From the NCBI RefSeq assembly GCF_001423125.1, contig NZ_LMNW01000012.1, forward strand, positions 124,656 to 188,655: a stretch of 64,000 bases of DNA, in the 5' to 3' direction. The notes beneath the pieces were generated by a model, which saw only the letters and a program-made list of their open reading frames with translations, was not told the DNA's origin and made no database searches. The position numbers and the translations under genes were made by a program. Each line of letters begins with the position of its first letter. The stretch's first letter is position 1. Source of the DNA: Duganella sp. Leaf126 (lineage in GTDB: Bacteria; Pseudomonadota; Gammaproteobacteria; Burkholderiales; Burkholderiaceae_D). Below are positions 31,334 to 42,486 of this stretch, one piece after another.

Positions 31334-31762
31334 ATGTCGATCGCGGTGTCCGTCGTCGTTCGTCCTTCGCCTGGTTTGCGCATGCTGCATGCCGGGTTGT
31401 GCTGCTGCGTGCTGGCGTCCGCTGCTGCCTGTCCCGGCGTGCTGGCGCCGCTGGCATGCGTGGTCGCTGCGGTTTGTGGTTATGTCTACGGGCAACCATG
31501 CAGTAATGCAATATCGGTTGATATAACCGCAGTCGGGCAGTTTCGCACTGCGCTATACCAACAAACGGGAACGCCGCTGCGCCTGCTTGACGGCTCGACC
31601 GTGTGGCGCGGCTTGCTGCTGTTGCGCCTGGGGGATGAGGACGGCGGCGTGCGGTCGGTGCTGGTATTGCCCGATTGCGTAAGCGGGGCGGAGTTGCGGG
31701 CGTTGACGCTGGCCTGTCGGGCCGCCGCCGCACGCAGCGAAATAAATACGCCAACACTGTGA
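31334..31762 (+). CDS. Small membrane protein, YgfX/CptA-like
   Basis: 142 residues from MSIAVSVVVRPSP. Two closely spaced hydrophobic segments (residues about 14-34 and 36-55, rich in Cys, Leu, Val and Ala) are followed by a soluble C-terminal domain with DGSTVWRGLLLLRL and a VLVLPDC strand. This layout, and the place between fabF and rpoE, fit the short membrane proteins related to YgfX/CptA. The similarity is weak, and no toxin role is implied. No good ribosome site is seen; a start at 31250 is possible. Confidence 0.5.
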   Translation: MSIAVSVVVRPSPGLRMLHAGLCCCVLASAAACPGVLAPLACVVAAVCGYVYGQPCSNAISVDITAVGQFRTALYQQTGTPLRLLDGSTVWRGLLLLRLGDEDGGVRSVLVLPDCVSGAELRALTLACRAAAARSEINTPTL

Positions 31763-31788
31763 ACTTCTTGCAGCGGGCTAACTCTATA
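31761..31788 (+). promoter_or_regulatory. Sigma-E-like promoter upstream of rpoE
   Basis: TGAACTT at 31761-31767 followed after 16 bases by TCTATA at 31784-31789. This matches the spacing and most bases of the sigma-E consensus GGAACTT, 15-16 bases, TCTAA. It lies about 45 bases before the rpoE start, as expected for autoregulation. Confidence 0.5.
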
Positions 31789-31834
31789 ACATACAGGGTG
31801 CCGGTGACGTTGCAGGCCACCGAGGAATGCCGGA

Positions 31835-32437
31835 GTGACGACAGAACGTGAGTGTGACCAGATGCTGGTCGACCGGGTCCGGGCCGGCGACAAGCAGGCT
31901 TTCGACATGTTGGTGGCCAAGTACCAGCGCCGCCTCATGCGCCTGCTGTCGCGTATCGTGCACGACCCCGTGGAAGCCGAAGACGTGGTACAAGAAACGT
32001 TTATCAAGGCTTACCGGGCGCTGCGGCATTTTCGCGGCGACTCCGCTTTTTATACGTGGTTGTACCGCATCGGAATTAACACGGCCAAGAATTTCCTGAC
32101 GACGCAGGGGCGGCGCACGCCCACGTCGACGGAAACCGATGCCGAACATGCCGAGGGTTTTTACGATGGCGATAATTTGCGCGACATCAATACGCCTGAA
32201 TCCATGCTGGCAAGCAAGCAGATTGCCCAGACCGTCAACGCGGCCATGGACGCCTTGCCACTCGATTTACGGACGGCGATCGCCTTGCGCGAAATAGAAG
32301 GGCTCAGCTACGAAGAGATTTCCGATATCATGCTGTGTCCCATCGGTACCGTGCGCAGCCGTATCTTCCGCGCCCGCGAAGTCATCGCTGAAAAGTTAAA
32401 GCCTCTGCTCGACACGCCAGTTGACAAGCGCTGGTAA
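31835..32437 (+). CDS. rpoE: RNA polymerase sigma factor RpoE (ECF, sigma-E)
   Basis: 200 residues, GTG start. It has region 2 with EDVVQETFIKAYRALRHFRGDSAFYTWLYRIGINTAKN-type sequence (residues 45-90) and region 4 with ALREIEGLSYEEISDIM followed by GTVRSRIFRARE (residues 145-190). This is the classical sigma-E of beta/gammaproteobacteria that answers envelope stress. It is followed 73 bases later by its anti-sigma gene, and a sigma-E-like promoter lies upstream. Confidence 0.95.
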   Translation: MTTERECDQMLVDRVRAGDKQAFDMLVAKYQRRLMRLLSRIVHDPVEAEDVVQETFIKAYRALRHFRGDSAFYTWLYRIGINTAKNFLTTQGRRTPTSTETDAEHAEGFYDGDNLRDINTPESMLASKQIAQTVNAAMDALPLDLRTAIALREIEGLSYEEISDIMLCPIGTVRSRIFRAREVIAEKLKPLLDTPVDKRW

Positions 32438-32510
32438 GGCAGGAATGATGGCATTGACGCCCGGCAATCTGTCGGTTACGGTGGCAATGTATTGACAGGC
32501 GGAGCATGCG

Positions 32511-33089
32511 ATGGACACCCATAAAAGACTGCACGAAAACATCTCCGCGCTGGCCGATGGCGAGCTCGCGCAGAGCGAGCAGGAGCTTGCCTTCGCGACC
32601 TTGCAAACCGAGGAGGGCAGGGCAGCCTGGCAGGTCTATCACCTGACGGGCGACGTGCTGCGCGACAGCGCCTGCGGTGCCCTGAGCAGCGGCTTCGATG
32701 CCGCGCTGGCGGCGCGCCTGGCGCAGGAGCCCGCTTACCGGTCCGATGCGCGGCCTGCTGATCTTTCGGCGACGTCTTGCGCCTCTGAGCCGGTCAGTCA
32801 GTCCGCTTATTCCTCCGCTCGCACGGCCTCCCAGTCCACTGGCGACGCGCCCGCTGCCGGGGCGGACCCGGCGCCGCACCACCATCGTGCCCTGACCACC
32901 GGTGCCAGTGCCGCAGCCGCACCGGCGTCGCCACCTGCGCGCCCGGCTGACGCCGGCAACGGAGCCGCCGGTACGCCCGCCACCGGTGACGCCGCCGGTG
33001 CTGGCGTGCCCGGTGCCGGCAGTGCCACCGAAGCGCCGTCTGTGGGCAAGGGCCAGGCCCGCTCCGGCGCCGACGTAATCTTCCCTTAA
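32511..33089 (+). CDS. rseA: RseA-like anti-sigma-E factor, no visible membrane segment
   Basis: 192 residues. Residues 1-65 are the RseA N-terminal domain, which binds sigma-E (HENISALADGELAQSEQEL, then a Trp-containing helix). The rest is Ala/Pro/Gly/Ser-rich, low-complexity and hydrophilic to the end; I find no stretch of 18 or more hydrophobic residues. Canonical RseA spans the inner membrane and is cut by DegS and RseP. No rseB follows. The protein either is a soluble anti-sigma or uses another release route. A frameshift was looked for and not found. The identification of the binding domain is firm; the mode of action is inference. Confidence 0.8.
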   Translation: MDTHKRLHENISALADGELAQSEQELAFATLQTEEGRAAWQVYHLTGDVLRDSACGALSSGFDAALAARLAQEPAYRSDARPADLSATSCASEPVSQSAYSSARTASQSTGDAPAAGADPAPHHHRALTTGASAAAAPASPPARPADAGNGAAGTPATGDAAGAGVPGAGSATEAPSVGKGQARSGADVIFP

Positions 33090-33126
33090 GCCGTCTCCCG
33101 GTTTCCCCCTCGTATAATTGCCTGGT

Positions 33127-33146
33127 GTCCCGTGTGCGGGACTTTT
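33127..33146 (+). terminator. Terminator or attenuator between rseA and mucD
   Basis: A stem GTCCCG/CGGGAC with a 4-base loop is followed by TTTT. A TATAAT box at 33113-33118, just before it, suggests that mucD may have its own start with this hairpin in the leader. Confidence 0.5.
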
Positions 33147-33235
33147 GTGCCGCCATGTGCTAGCCTCGTGTCGCACGCCTCGCGCCGCGGCGCGTGCTAC
33201 CCGCAATCCAGATCTTTTAGAGAACGATATCGTCC

Positions 33236-34780
33236 ATGAAAAATAATTTGAAAAATAATTTCGAGTACAGTTTATCTGCCGGTAGTAAAACTCTTTCCGC
33301 ATTGCTGGTCAGCGCAGGCATCCTGATGGCGCCTGCCGTGCTGGGTCTGCAGCCGGCCATCGCGGCCGCGCCGGTCACCGGCGCCGTCACGGGCTTGCCC
33401 GACTTTGCCGATCTGGTCGACCGGGTCGGTCCGGCCGTGGTCAATATCCGCACCACCGAGCTGGTCAAGCAGGGCGGCCGCGGCGATATCGGCGAAGATG
33501 AGATGGCCGAATTCATGCGCCGCTTCTTCGGCGGCGCCATGCCGGTGCCGCCGCAGGGGCAGGGCCGCAAGAATGCCCCGCGCCGCAACCCGGTGCCGGA
33601 AGAGCCGGTGCCGCGCGGCGTCGGTTCCGGGTTCATCCTGTCGGCCGACGGTTACGTGATGACCAACGCCCACGTGGTCGATGGGGCGGACGAAGTGTTC
33701 GTCACGCTGACCGACAAGCGCGAATTCAAGGCCAAGGTGCTCGGCGCCGATGCCCGCACCGACGTCGCCGTGCTGAAAATCGACGGCGCCAATCTGCCGT
33801 TCCTGCAAATGGGCGACTCCGACAAGATCCGCGTCGGCCAGTGGGTGATCGCCATCGGCTCGCCGTTCAACCTCGAGAACACCGTCACGGCCGGCATCAT
33901 CTCGGCCAAGCAGCGCGATACCGGCGACTACCTGGCGCTGATCCAGAGCGACGTGGCCGTCAATCCCGGCAACTCGGGCGGTCCGCTGATCAATATGCGC
34001 GGCGAAGTCATCGGCATCAATTCGCAGATCGCCACCCTGTCCGGCGCGTATAACGGCATTTCGTTCGCGGTGCCGATCGACGAGGCGATCCGCGTTTCCG
34101 AGCAGCTCAAGAAAAACGGCAAGGTCACGCGCGGACGCATCGGCGTCCAGATCAGCGAAGTGAACAAGGAAGTGGCCGAATCGCTGGGCCTGAAAAACGC
34201 CGAAGGCGCCGGTGTGGCCATGGTCGAGCCGGGCGGTCCTGCCGACAAGGCCGGCGTCAAGCCGGGCGACATCATCCTCAAGTTCAATGGCACCACGATC
34301 ACCCGTTCGTCGGACCTGCCGCGCATCGTCGGCGGTACGGCCATCGGCAGCAAGGCCACCATCACCGTCTGGCGCAAGGGCCAGCAGCTGGACCTGCCGG
34401 TCAACGTGGTCGAAATGGATGCCGACAAGGCAGGCAAGGGCGCCGGCAAAGGCAAGGATGGCAAGGGCGGCAAGGCCGAACCCGAGCAGCCGAAGTCGAA
34501 TGCGCTGGGCCTGATCGTCACCGACCTGTCGGCCGACAAGAGGAAAGAGCTCGGCGTCGATGGCGGCGTGATGGTCGACGATGTCGATGGGGTGGCCGAG
34601 GCGGCCGGCCTCGATGAAGGCGACATCCTGCTGCAGTTGAACAATACGGCCATCAAGGACGTCAAGCAGTTCAACGCCATGGTGGCCAAGCTCGATCCGA
34701 AGAAACGCTCGGTGCTGCTGGTGCGCCGCGGCGACCAGACGCAGTTCATCTCGCTGCGTCCGAGCGCGCCGGCCAAGTAA
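33236..34780 (+). CDS. mucD: Periplasmic serine protease MucD/DegQ (Do family)
   Basis: 514 residues. The signal peptide spans residues about 15-45 (TLSALLVSAGILMAPAVLG, ending near AIAAAP). The trypsin-like domain has the triad His in TNAHVVDGA (near 145), Asp in RTDVAVLK (near 175) and Ser in GNSGGPL (near 247), followed by two PDZ domains separated by a Lys/Gly-rich linker near residue 400. Do-family proteases degrade or refold misfolded periplasmic proteins and restrain the sigma-E response. An insertion after residue 75 is rich in Gly, Pro and Gln. Confidence 0.94.
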   Translation: MKNNLKNNFEYSLSAGSKTLSALLVSAGILMAPAVLGLQPAIAAAPVTGAVTGLPDFADLVDRVGPAVVNIRTTELVKQGGRGDIGEDEMAEFMRRFFGGAMPVPPQGQGRKNAPRRNPVPEEPVPRGVGSGFILSADGYVMTNAHVVDGADEVFVTLTDKREFKAKVLGADARTDVAVLKIDGANLPFLQMGDSDKIRVGQWVIAIGSPFNLENTVTAGIISAKQRDTGDYLALIQSDVAVNPGNSGGPLINMRGEVIGINSQIATLSGAYNGISFAVPIDEAIRVSEQLKKNGKVTRGRIGVQISEVNKEVAESLGLKNAEGAGVAMVEPGGPADKAGVKPGDIILKFNGTTITRSSDLPRIVGGTAIGSKATITVWRKGQQLDLPVNVVEMDADKAGKGAGKGKDGKGGKAEPEQPKSNALGLIVTDLSADKRKELGVDGGVMVDDVDGVAEAAGLDEGDILLQLNNTAIKDVKQFNAMVAKLDPKKRSVLLVRRGDQTQFISLRPSAPAK

Positions 34781-34790
34781 GCTGCGCGCA

Positions 34791-34816
34791 CCCGCACCGC
34801 CGCCTGGCGGTGCGGG
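34791..34816 (+). other. GC-rich hairpin between mucD and the glutaredoxin gene
   Basis: A perfect 11-bp stem (CCCGCACCGCC / GGCGGTGCGGG) with loop GCCT, without a T run. It may stabilise the mucD 3' end or pause transcription within the operon. Confidence 0.5.
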
Positions 34817-34829
34817 CCCGGCCCCAATC

Positions 34830-35096
34830 ATGCATTTCACCCTGTATGCGCGCAGTTACTGCCACCTGTGCCAGGACATGCATGACGCGCTGCTGCGCCT
34901 GCAGCCGCCTGGCATTCTGTTTACCATCGACGTGATCGACATCGACCAGGCCGGTGTTACCGATCCTGCACTGCTGGCCCGCTACGACGAACTGGTGCCG
35001 GTGCTGTGTGCCGGCGCGGGCGGCCCGGAACTGTGTCATTACCACCTCGACGAAGCGAGGATCCGCGCCTTGCTGGCCGATGCTTCGCAAACATGA
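34830..35096 (+). CDS. Glutaredoxin-family thiol protein
   Basis: 88 residues. The thioredoxin-like fold starts FTLYARSYCHLCQDM with the redox pair CHLC at residues 10-13. The conserved cis-Pro is seen in ELVPVLC near residue 56. This short DUF836-type glutaredoxin regularly sits between mucD and lepA in betaproteobacteria. The substrate is unknown. Confidence 0.85.
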   Translation: MHFTLYARSYCHLCQDMHDALLRLQPPGILFTIDVIDIDQAGVTDPALLARYDELVPVLCAGAGGPELCHYHLDEARIRALLADASQT

Positions 35097-35288
35097 TCGA
35101 AAAGACCAGTTTTCGCAGAAGTCGGCCTTTCCACTCTGAAATCCGGTAAAATGCCGGGTGTTCCGTTCTGTGGTAGTCCAAGGCGCTCGCCAGGGCCATC
35201 ATGCCCGGCTTGAGCGCTTTTTGTATTGCGCGCCACGTTACGACACGGCGCGCACCCGTCGTTTCGACTTGTCCTTGATTATTTGTTA

Positions 35289-37078
<1,790 letters not shown>

Positions 37079-37082
<4 letters not shown>

Positions 37083-38008
37083 CCATGCAAGTGATTTTGG
37101 GTAATTTTGCACTGATCCTGTTCGTGCTGATGGTGATCACGGGCGTGATCTGGTGCCTGGACGTGTTCGTGCTGGCCAAGCAGCGCCGCGCTGCCGCCGA
37201 CCGTGCACTGGCCGAGTTCGACGCCCGCGCCGCCAAGCTGACGGCCGACGGCTACCAGCCCGACAACCAGGCCAGCCGCGCCGCGCTCGAGGCGAGCATC
37301 CTGCGCCAGCCGACCTGGGTCGAATACTCGGGCAGCTTCTTCCCGGTGATCGCACTGGTGTTCGTGCTGCGCTCGTTCCTGTACGAGCCATTCAAGATTC
37401 CGTCGTCGTCGATGGTGCCGACGCTGGAAGTGGGCGACCTGATCCTGGTGAACAAATTCACCTATGGCATCCGCCTGCCGGTGCTGAACAAGAAAATCAT
37501 CCAGATCAACGATCCGCAGCGCGGCGACGTAATGGTCTTCAAGTATCCGGTGGACATGACCCAGGATTACATCAAGCGCGTGATCGGCGTGCCTGGTGAT
37601 AAGATCACGTACAAGGACAAGCGCCTGACCGTAAACGGTGTTGCCGTGCAGTACACGCCGTTGCCTGACTACCTCGGTGGCGACGAGCAGGAGCTGCTGC
37701 GCTATAACAAGCAATACCAGGAAGCGCTGACCGGTGTCACGCACCGCATCCTGAACTTCGAAAACCGGGCCAACTTCGATCCGGCCCAGGTGATGCAGTT
37801 CCCGATGAAGGAGCAGGCGTGCAACTACACCTACGACAGTTTTACCTGCGTGGTGCCGGCCGGCCATTACTTCATGATGGGCGACAATCGCGACAACAGT
37901 ACCGACAGCCGCTACTGGGGTTTCGTTCCGGACAAGAATATCGTCGGCAAGGCCTTCTTTGTCTGGATGAACCTGAGCAACCTGAAGCGTATCGGCAGCA
38001 TCAAGTAA
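37079..38008 (+). CDS. lepB: Signal peptidase I
   Basis: 309 residues. One or two N-terminal membrane helices (residues 5-28 and about 85-100) anchor a periplasmic serine/lysine protease that removes signal peptides. The catalytic Ser is in PSSSMVPTL near residue 109 and the catalytic Lys in [12 protein letters not shown] near 166. The C-terminal box [11 protein letters not shown] is intact. ATGA overlap with lepA; a second ATG six bases later is an equal alternative. Confidence 0.96.
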
Positions 38009-38044
38009 CCACACCGGCCCGCGGGCCATACCGGGAGAGCTGAA

Positions 38045-38419
38045 ATGCGACCACATCGGCAAAACGGCGTTTCCCTGACGGGAGTGATCCTGGTCCTCGC
38101 GGTGCTGGGCCTCATGGCCGTGCTGGCCCTCAAGATCTTGCCAACCTATACGGAATACCGGGCGGTCAGGAATGCCATCGTGACGGCCAAGGCCGCCGGT
38201 GGCAATTCGCCGGCCGAGATCCGCAAGGCGTTCGACGCCAACGCCACGGTGGCCTACATTACCGCCATTTCCGGCAGCGATCTCACCATCGAGCGCGCCG
38301 GCGACGGCGACGGCGTGGACGTGAGCTTTGCCTACGAAAAGAAAATCCCGCTGGTCGGACCGGCCAGCCTGCTGCTGGAATACCAAGGCAGCACCGGCGC
38401 CGGCAACTCGCCCCGTTAA
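38045..38419 (+). CDS. DUF4845 membrane-anchored protein
   Basis: 124 residues. A single N-terminal membrane helix follows a short Arg/His-rich head ([20 protein letters not shown]), reminiscent of type IV pilin-like N-termini. The remainder is a small alpha/beta domain. Its place between lepB and rnc is typical of DUF4845 in betaproteobacteria. Function unknown. GGGAGAG ribosome site. Confidence 0.85.
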   Translation: MRPHRQNGVSLTGVILVLAVLGLMAVLALKILPTYTEYRAVRNAIVTAKAAGGNSPAEIRKAFDANATVAYITAISGSDLTIERAGDGDGVDVSFAYEKKIPLVGPASLLLEYQGSTGAGNSPR

Positions 38420-38457
38420 ACCATCGACACCAACACCCGATACCAGAAAACCCGCCA

Positions 38458-39273
38458 ATGAATCTTCAGTTATTGCAAACCCGTTTAGGCTACACGTTCC
38501 AGGATGCCGGCCTGCTGCAGCAGGCCTTGACCCACCGTAGCCATAGCAGCTTGCATAACGAACGCCTCGAATTCCTCGGCGACTCCGTGCTCAACTGCGT
38601 GGTCGCCAACATCCTGTACGAGCGTTACACGACCATCGACGAGGGTGACCTGTCGCGCCTGCGCGCCAACCTGGTCAAGCAGCAGTCGCTGTTCGAAATC
38701 GCCCAGAAGCTCGAACTCTCGCAGTTCCTGCGCCTGGGCGAGGGCGAACTGAAATCGGGCGGCTTCCGCCGGCCGTCGATCCTGGCCGACACGCTCGAAG
38801 CGATCCTCGGCGCGATCTTCCTCGACGGCGGTTTCGAGCCGGCCGCGCAGGCGATCCGCGCGTTCTACATTCCGATCCTCGACACGGTCGATCCGCAAAC
38901 CCTGGGCAAGGACGCCAAGACGCTGCTGCAGGAATTCCTGCAAAGCCGGAAGATTTCGCTGCCGCTGTACAATGTGGTGGCCACCCACGGCGCCGCCCAC
39001 AGCCAGGAATTCGAGATCGAGTGCCAGATACCGAAACTGGGCATCAAGCTGTTCGGTCGCGGCGGCAGCCGCCGCGCCGGCGAGCAGGCGGCCGCCAAGC
39101 TGGCGCTCGACGCTGCGCAGCAGGCGCTGCTGAAAACCCCGGCAGCCGCGCGCAAGCCCAAACCGCGCGCCGCCCAGCTCAAGCTGGCCGGCATTGCCAC
39201 CGTGCAGACCGACGACGACCTCGACGCCGGGCAAGCCACGCCTGCGCCTGCGCCCAAGGCAGCCAACAAGTAA
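38458..39273 (+). CDS. rnc: Ribonuclease III
   Basis: 271 residues. The catalytic signature [12 protein letters not shown] near residue 37 carries the Mg-binding acids, with [15 protein letters not shown] near 110. A C-terminal double-strand RNA-binding domain (residues about 155-225) is followed by a 45-residue Ala/Pro/Lys tail beyond the usual length of about 226. It processes rRNA precursors and structured mRNAs. Confidence 0.96.
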   Translation: MNLQLLQTRLGYTFQDAGLLQQALTHRSHSSLHNERLEFLGDSVLNCVVANILYERYTTIDEGDLSRLRANLVKQQSLFEIAQKLELSQFLRLGEGELKSGGFRRPSILADTLEAILGAIFLDGGFEPAAQAIRAFYIPILDTVDPQTLGKDAKTLLQEFLQSRKISLPLYNVVATHGAAHSQEFEIECQIPKLGIKLFGRGGSRRAGEQAAAKLALDAAQQALLKTPAAARKPKPRAAQLKLAGIATVQTDDDLDAGQATPAPAPKAANK

Positions 39274-39292
39274 CGCTTTAAAAGAAACGATC

Positions 39293-40195
39293 ATGACTAC
39301 CGAAACGACCTCTCCCAACTTCCGTTGTGGTTACATCGCCATCGTCGGCCGCCCCAACGTGGGAAAATCGACGCTGATGAATACCCTGATCGGCGCCAAG
39401 GTCAGCATCACGTCGCGCAAGGCGCAAACCACGCGCCACCGCATCACCGGCATCATGACCTATGACGATGCCCAGTTCATCTACGTCGATACCCCGGGTT
39501 TTCAGACCCGTCATGCGAATGCGCTCAACAAGACGCTCAACAAGACCGTCACCAATACGCTGATTTCGTCGGACCTGATTCTGTACGTGATCGAGGCCGC
39601 CACCTTCGGCCCGGCCGACCAGCAGGTGCTCGACCTGCTGCCCAAGGAAGTGCCGGTGCTGCTGGTGATTAACAAGTCGGACCGCACCAAGGACAAGGCC
39701 GTGCTGCTGCCGTTCGCGCAGCAGGTGGCCGCCAAGTTCGACTTTGCCGCCATCGTGCCGGTGTCGGCCAAGCTGCGCTTCCAGCTCGACGGACTGCAAA
39801 ACGAGATCAAGCGCTTCCTGCCCGAGAACGCCCCGATCTTCGGACCCGACGACATCACCGACCGCAGCGAGAAATTCCTGGCGTCCGAAATCGTGCGCGA
39901 AAAGCTGTTCCGCTTCGTCGGCGACGAACTGCCGTACACCAGCACCGTCATGATCGAGCAGTTCGAGCAGGAGGGCGACCTGCGCCGCGTGTTTGCCGCC
40001 ATCCTGGTCGAGCGCGACACCCACAAGTCCATGATCATCGGTAACAAGGGTGCGCGACTCAAGGAAGTCTCGACCCAGGCGCGCCTGGACATGGAAAAGC
40101 TGTTCGGCGGCCCCGTGTACCTGGAAATCTGGGTCAAGGTCAAATCGGGCTGGGCCGACAACGAAGCAGGTCTGCGGGCCTACGGCTACGAATAA
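39293..40195 (+). CDS. era: GTPase Era
   Basis: 300 residues from [22 protein letters not shown]1 [10 protein letters not shown]2 TTRH, G3 DTPGF and G4 NKSD are all present; the C-terminal KH domain has [12 protein letters not shown]. Era binds the 3' end of 16S rRNA in 30S assembly. It is coupled with rnc and recO as in most proteobacteria. Confidence 0.97.
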   Translation: MTTETTSPNFRCGYIAIVGRPNVGKSTLMNTLIGAKVSITSRKAQTTRHRITGIMTYDDAQFIYVDTPGFQTRHANALNKTLNKTVTNTLISSDLILYVIEAATFGPADQQVLDLLPKEVPVLLVINKSDRTKDKAVLLPFAQQVAAKFDFAAIVPVSAKLRFQLDGLQNEIKRFLPENAPIFGPDDITDRSEKFLASEIVREKLFRFVGDELPYTSTVMIEQFEQEGDLRRVFAAILVERDTHKSMIIGNKGARLKEVSTQARLDMEKLFGGPVYLEIWVKVKSGWADNEAGLRAYGYE

Positions 40196-40199
40196 GTCC

Positions 40200-41207
40200 A
40201 TGTCTTCCGCCACGCCCGACGCCGCGCCCGGCAGCGCGTCAGCGTCACCGCAGCAGGCCGCGCCTGACGCGCAGGGCGGGGCGCTGCATGCCCCGGCCGG
40301 GCAGGCGGACTCGAATGTTGATGCTGCTGCCGCTACCGGCGCTGCGGCTGTCATTTCTCCGGCTGCTCCGATGGTTGCCGGCGTCGAAACCGTTGCGATA
40401 CCTGTCGCTCCAGCAGCAGCAGCAGCTGCTGCAGCCGCCGCGACTGCAGCAGCGCCGCCCAAGCGCCCCCGCGCGCCAGCGCGCGAGCGCACCGTCGGCA
40501 CCAAGGTCGCCGGCCAGCCGGCCTTCGTGCTGCACAGCTATCCGTACAAGGAAACCAGCCTGATCATCGATCTGTTTACGCGCGACTACGGCCGCGTGGC
40601 ACTGATCGCCAAGGGCGCCAAGCGGCCCTACTCGCAGCTGCGCGGCGTGCTGCAGACGTTTCAGCCGCTGTCGTCGAGCTGGGTGGGCAAGTCCGAGCTG
40701 CGCACGCTGACCGACGCCGAGTGGGTGGGCGGCATGCTGCCGCTCGAAAAAACCGCGCTGCTGTGCGGCTTCTACCTGAACGAACTGTTAGTGAAACTGC
40801 TGGCCCGCGACGACGCCCATCCGGCCCTGTTCGACCATTATGTGTCCACCCTGAACCAGCTGGCCCACAACGAACCTGCCACCATCGTCTTGCGAAAATT
40901 CGAACGGGCCTTACTTAAGGAGACAGGGGTGGCGGCCGACCTCGGGCGCTGCACCAGCACGCGTGCTGCGGTGCTGGCCGACGTGACCTACGTGGTGGAC
41001 CCGGAGCGCGGGCCGCGCCCCGAGCGCGCTGCCGACCCGTGGCCGCGCGTGGCCGGCAAGACGCTGCTCGACATGGAGCGCGAGGATTACCAGGACGCCG
41101 CCACGCAGGCACAGAGCAAGCAGCTGATGCGCTTCCTGGTGGCGCACCACCTGAACGGCGCGCCATTGAATACCCGGCAGATATTGGTCGATCTGTCACA
41201 ATTGTGA
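40200..41207 (+). CDS. recO: DNA repair protein RecO with Ala/Pro-rich N-terminal extension
   Basis: 335 residues. RecO loads RecA on gapped DNA through the RecFOR pathway. The conserved OB-fold begins only near residue 103 ([21 protein letters not shown]), and the helical core follows to the end ([14 protein letters not shown]). The first 100 residues are Ala/Pro/Ser-rich, including a run of ten alanines encoded partly by GCA repeats, then a basic [11 protein letters not shown] patch. The ATG lies four bases after the era stop. The zinc-finger cysteines of some RecO proteins are not obvious. Confidence 0.92.
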   Translation: MSSATPDAAPGSASASPQQAAPDAQGGALHAPAGQADSNVDAAAATGAAAVISPAAPMVAGVETVAIPVAPAAAAAAAAAATAAAPPKRPRAPARERTVGTKVAGQPAFVLHSYPYKETSLIIDLFTRDYGRVALIAKGAKRPYSQLRGVLQTFQPLSSSWVGKSELRTLTDAEWVGGMLPLEKTALLCGFYLNELLVKLLARDDAHPALFDHYVSTLNQLAHNEPATIVLRKFERALLKETGVAADLGRCTSTRAAVLADVTYVVDPERGPRPERAADPWPRVAGKTLLDMEREDYQDAATQAQSKQLMRFLVAHHLNGAPLNTRQILVDLSQL

Positions 41208-41240
41208 GGAAATCTTGAATAAGCTACTGCGCGATCCGCG
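41208..41240. repeat. Partial copy of the 22870-22991 repeat end
   Basis: The segment resembles the left end of the element at 22870 (shared GGAAA and TACTGCGCGA, one base, CCGC). The remainder of the element is not evident. Confidence 0.3.
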
Positions 41241-41297
41241 ACGCTTCTTCAAGGTTTCTACGCTGATAATGATTACTCTATAAACGGTATAGAACGA

Positions 41298-42056
41298 ATG
41301 AGCTTCCTGCACCCTTCCGGCCCCATCATCGACCTCGGCGTCAATATCGACCACGTGGCCACGCTGCGCAACGCGCGCGGCACGCCGTATCCGGACCCGC
41401 TCCGCGCCGCGCTGCTGGCCGAACAGGCGGGCGCCGACTGCATCACGCTGCACCTGCGCGAAGACCGCCGCCACATCAAGGACGCCGATGTCATTGCGCT
41501 GGCGCCGCAACTGCTCACGCGCATGAACCTGGAAGCGGCCGTGACCCAGGAGATGATCGACTTCGCCTGCAAGATCCGCCCGGCCGATGTATGCCTGGTG
41601 CCGGAAAAGCGCACCGAAGTCACCACCGAAGGCGGGCTCGATGTGGCCGGCAATTTCAACGCGGTACAGGCGGCAGTGAAGCAGTTGCAGGCCGAAGGCA
41701 TCCGCGTGAGCCTGTTCATCGACGCCGAAGCGCAGCAGATCGACGCCACGGTCGCTGCCGGCGCCCCGGTGATCGAGCTGCACACGGGCCGCTACGCCGA
41801 TACCGACGGTGCGCAGCAGGTGGCCGAACTGGAGCGCTTGCAGCGCGGCGTGCTGTACGGCGCGTCGAAAGGACTGAAGGTCAACGCCGGTCACGGCCTG
41901 CACTACACCAATGTGCAGGCCATCGCCGCCATTCCCGACATCGCGGAACTGAACATCGGCCACGCCATCGTCGCCCATGCCGTGTTCGTGGGCTGGGAAA
42001 ACGCCGTGCGCGAGATGAAGGCGATCATGGTCTCCACCCGGCTGGGGCGCCGATGA
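41298..42056 (+). CDS. pdxJ: Pyridoxine 5'-phosphate synthase
   Basis: 252 residues. It condenses deoxyxylulose phosphate with aminoacetone phosphate to make pyridoxine phosphate. [17 protein letters not shown] is the diagnostic N-terminus; [16 protein letters not shown], and [12 protein letters not shown] and [14 protein letters not shown] near the end complete the TIM-barrel active site. It overlaps acpS by ATGA. Confidence 0.97.
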   Translation: MSFLHPSGPIIDLGVNIDHVATLRNARGTPYPDPLRAALLAEQAGADCITLHLREDRRHIKDADVIALAPQLLTRMNLEAAVTQEMIDFACKIRPADVCLVPEKRTEVTTEGGLDVAGNFNAVQAAVKQLQAEGIRVSLFIDAEAQQIDATVAAGAPVIELHTGRYADTDGAQQVAELERLQRGVLYGASKGLKVNAGHGLHYTNVQAIAAIPDIAELNIGHAIVAHAVFVGWENAVREMKAIMVSTRLGRR

Positions 42057-42460
42057 CGATGGCGAAGATATACGGGATCGGCACCGACATCTGCAAGATC
42101 CCGCGCATCGAAGCGGCGCTGGCGCGCCACGGCGACCGCTTCGCACAAAAGATCCTGGGGCCGCAGGAGATGGACAAGTACCTGGCGCGCAAGGCCAAAA
42201 GCCCGGTGCGCGGCATCCGTTTCGTCGCCACCCGGTTTGCCGCCAAGGAGGCATTTGCCAAGGCCATCGGCCTCGGCATCCGCATGCCGATGACCTGGCC
42301 CGCCGCGCAGATGCTCAACGCGCCCAGCGGCAAGCCGGTGATCGTGTGCAGCGGCGTGCTCAAGGAGTTCATGGACCAGCGCGGGCTGACCGCGCAAGTG
42401 ACGGTGAGCGACGAGGCGGAATACGCCGTGGCCTTCGTGATCGTCGAACAGGCGGCCTGA
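42053..42460 (+). CDS. acpS: Holo-ACP synthase
   Basis: 135 residues. It transfers phosphopantetheine from CoA to Ser37 of Acp[16 protein letters not shown] carries the Mg-binding Asp, and [13 protein letters not shown] near residue 65 is the second signature. Start by ATGA overlap with pdxJ; the ATG six bases later is equally possible. nagZ, often next in this order, is absent. Confidence 0.95.
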   Translation: MTMAKIYGIGTDICKIPRIEAALARHGDRFAQKILGPQEMDKYLARKAKSPVRGIRFVATRFAAKEAFAKAIGLGIRMPMTWPAAQMLNAPSGKPVIVCSGVLKEFMDQRGLTAQVTVSDEAEYAVAFVIVEQAA

Positions 42461-42486
42461 AACTACATGTTATTGGTAGGTGAGAA

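Noticed and set aside
32438..33089. Frameshift hiding a membrane helix in the RseA-like gene
   Set aside because: Neither alternative frame in this stretch offers a hydrophobic segment of helix length.
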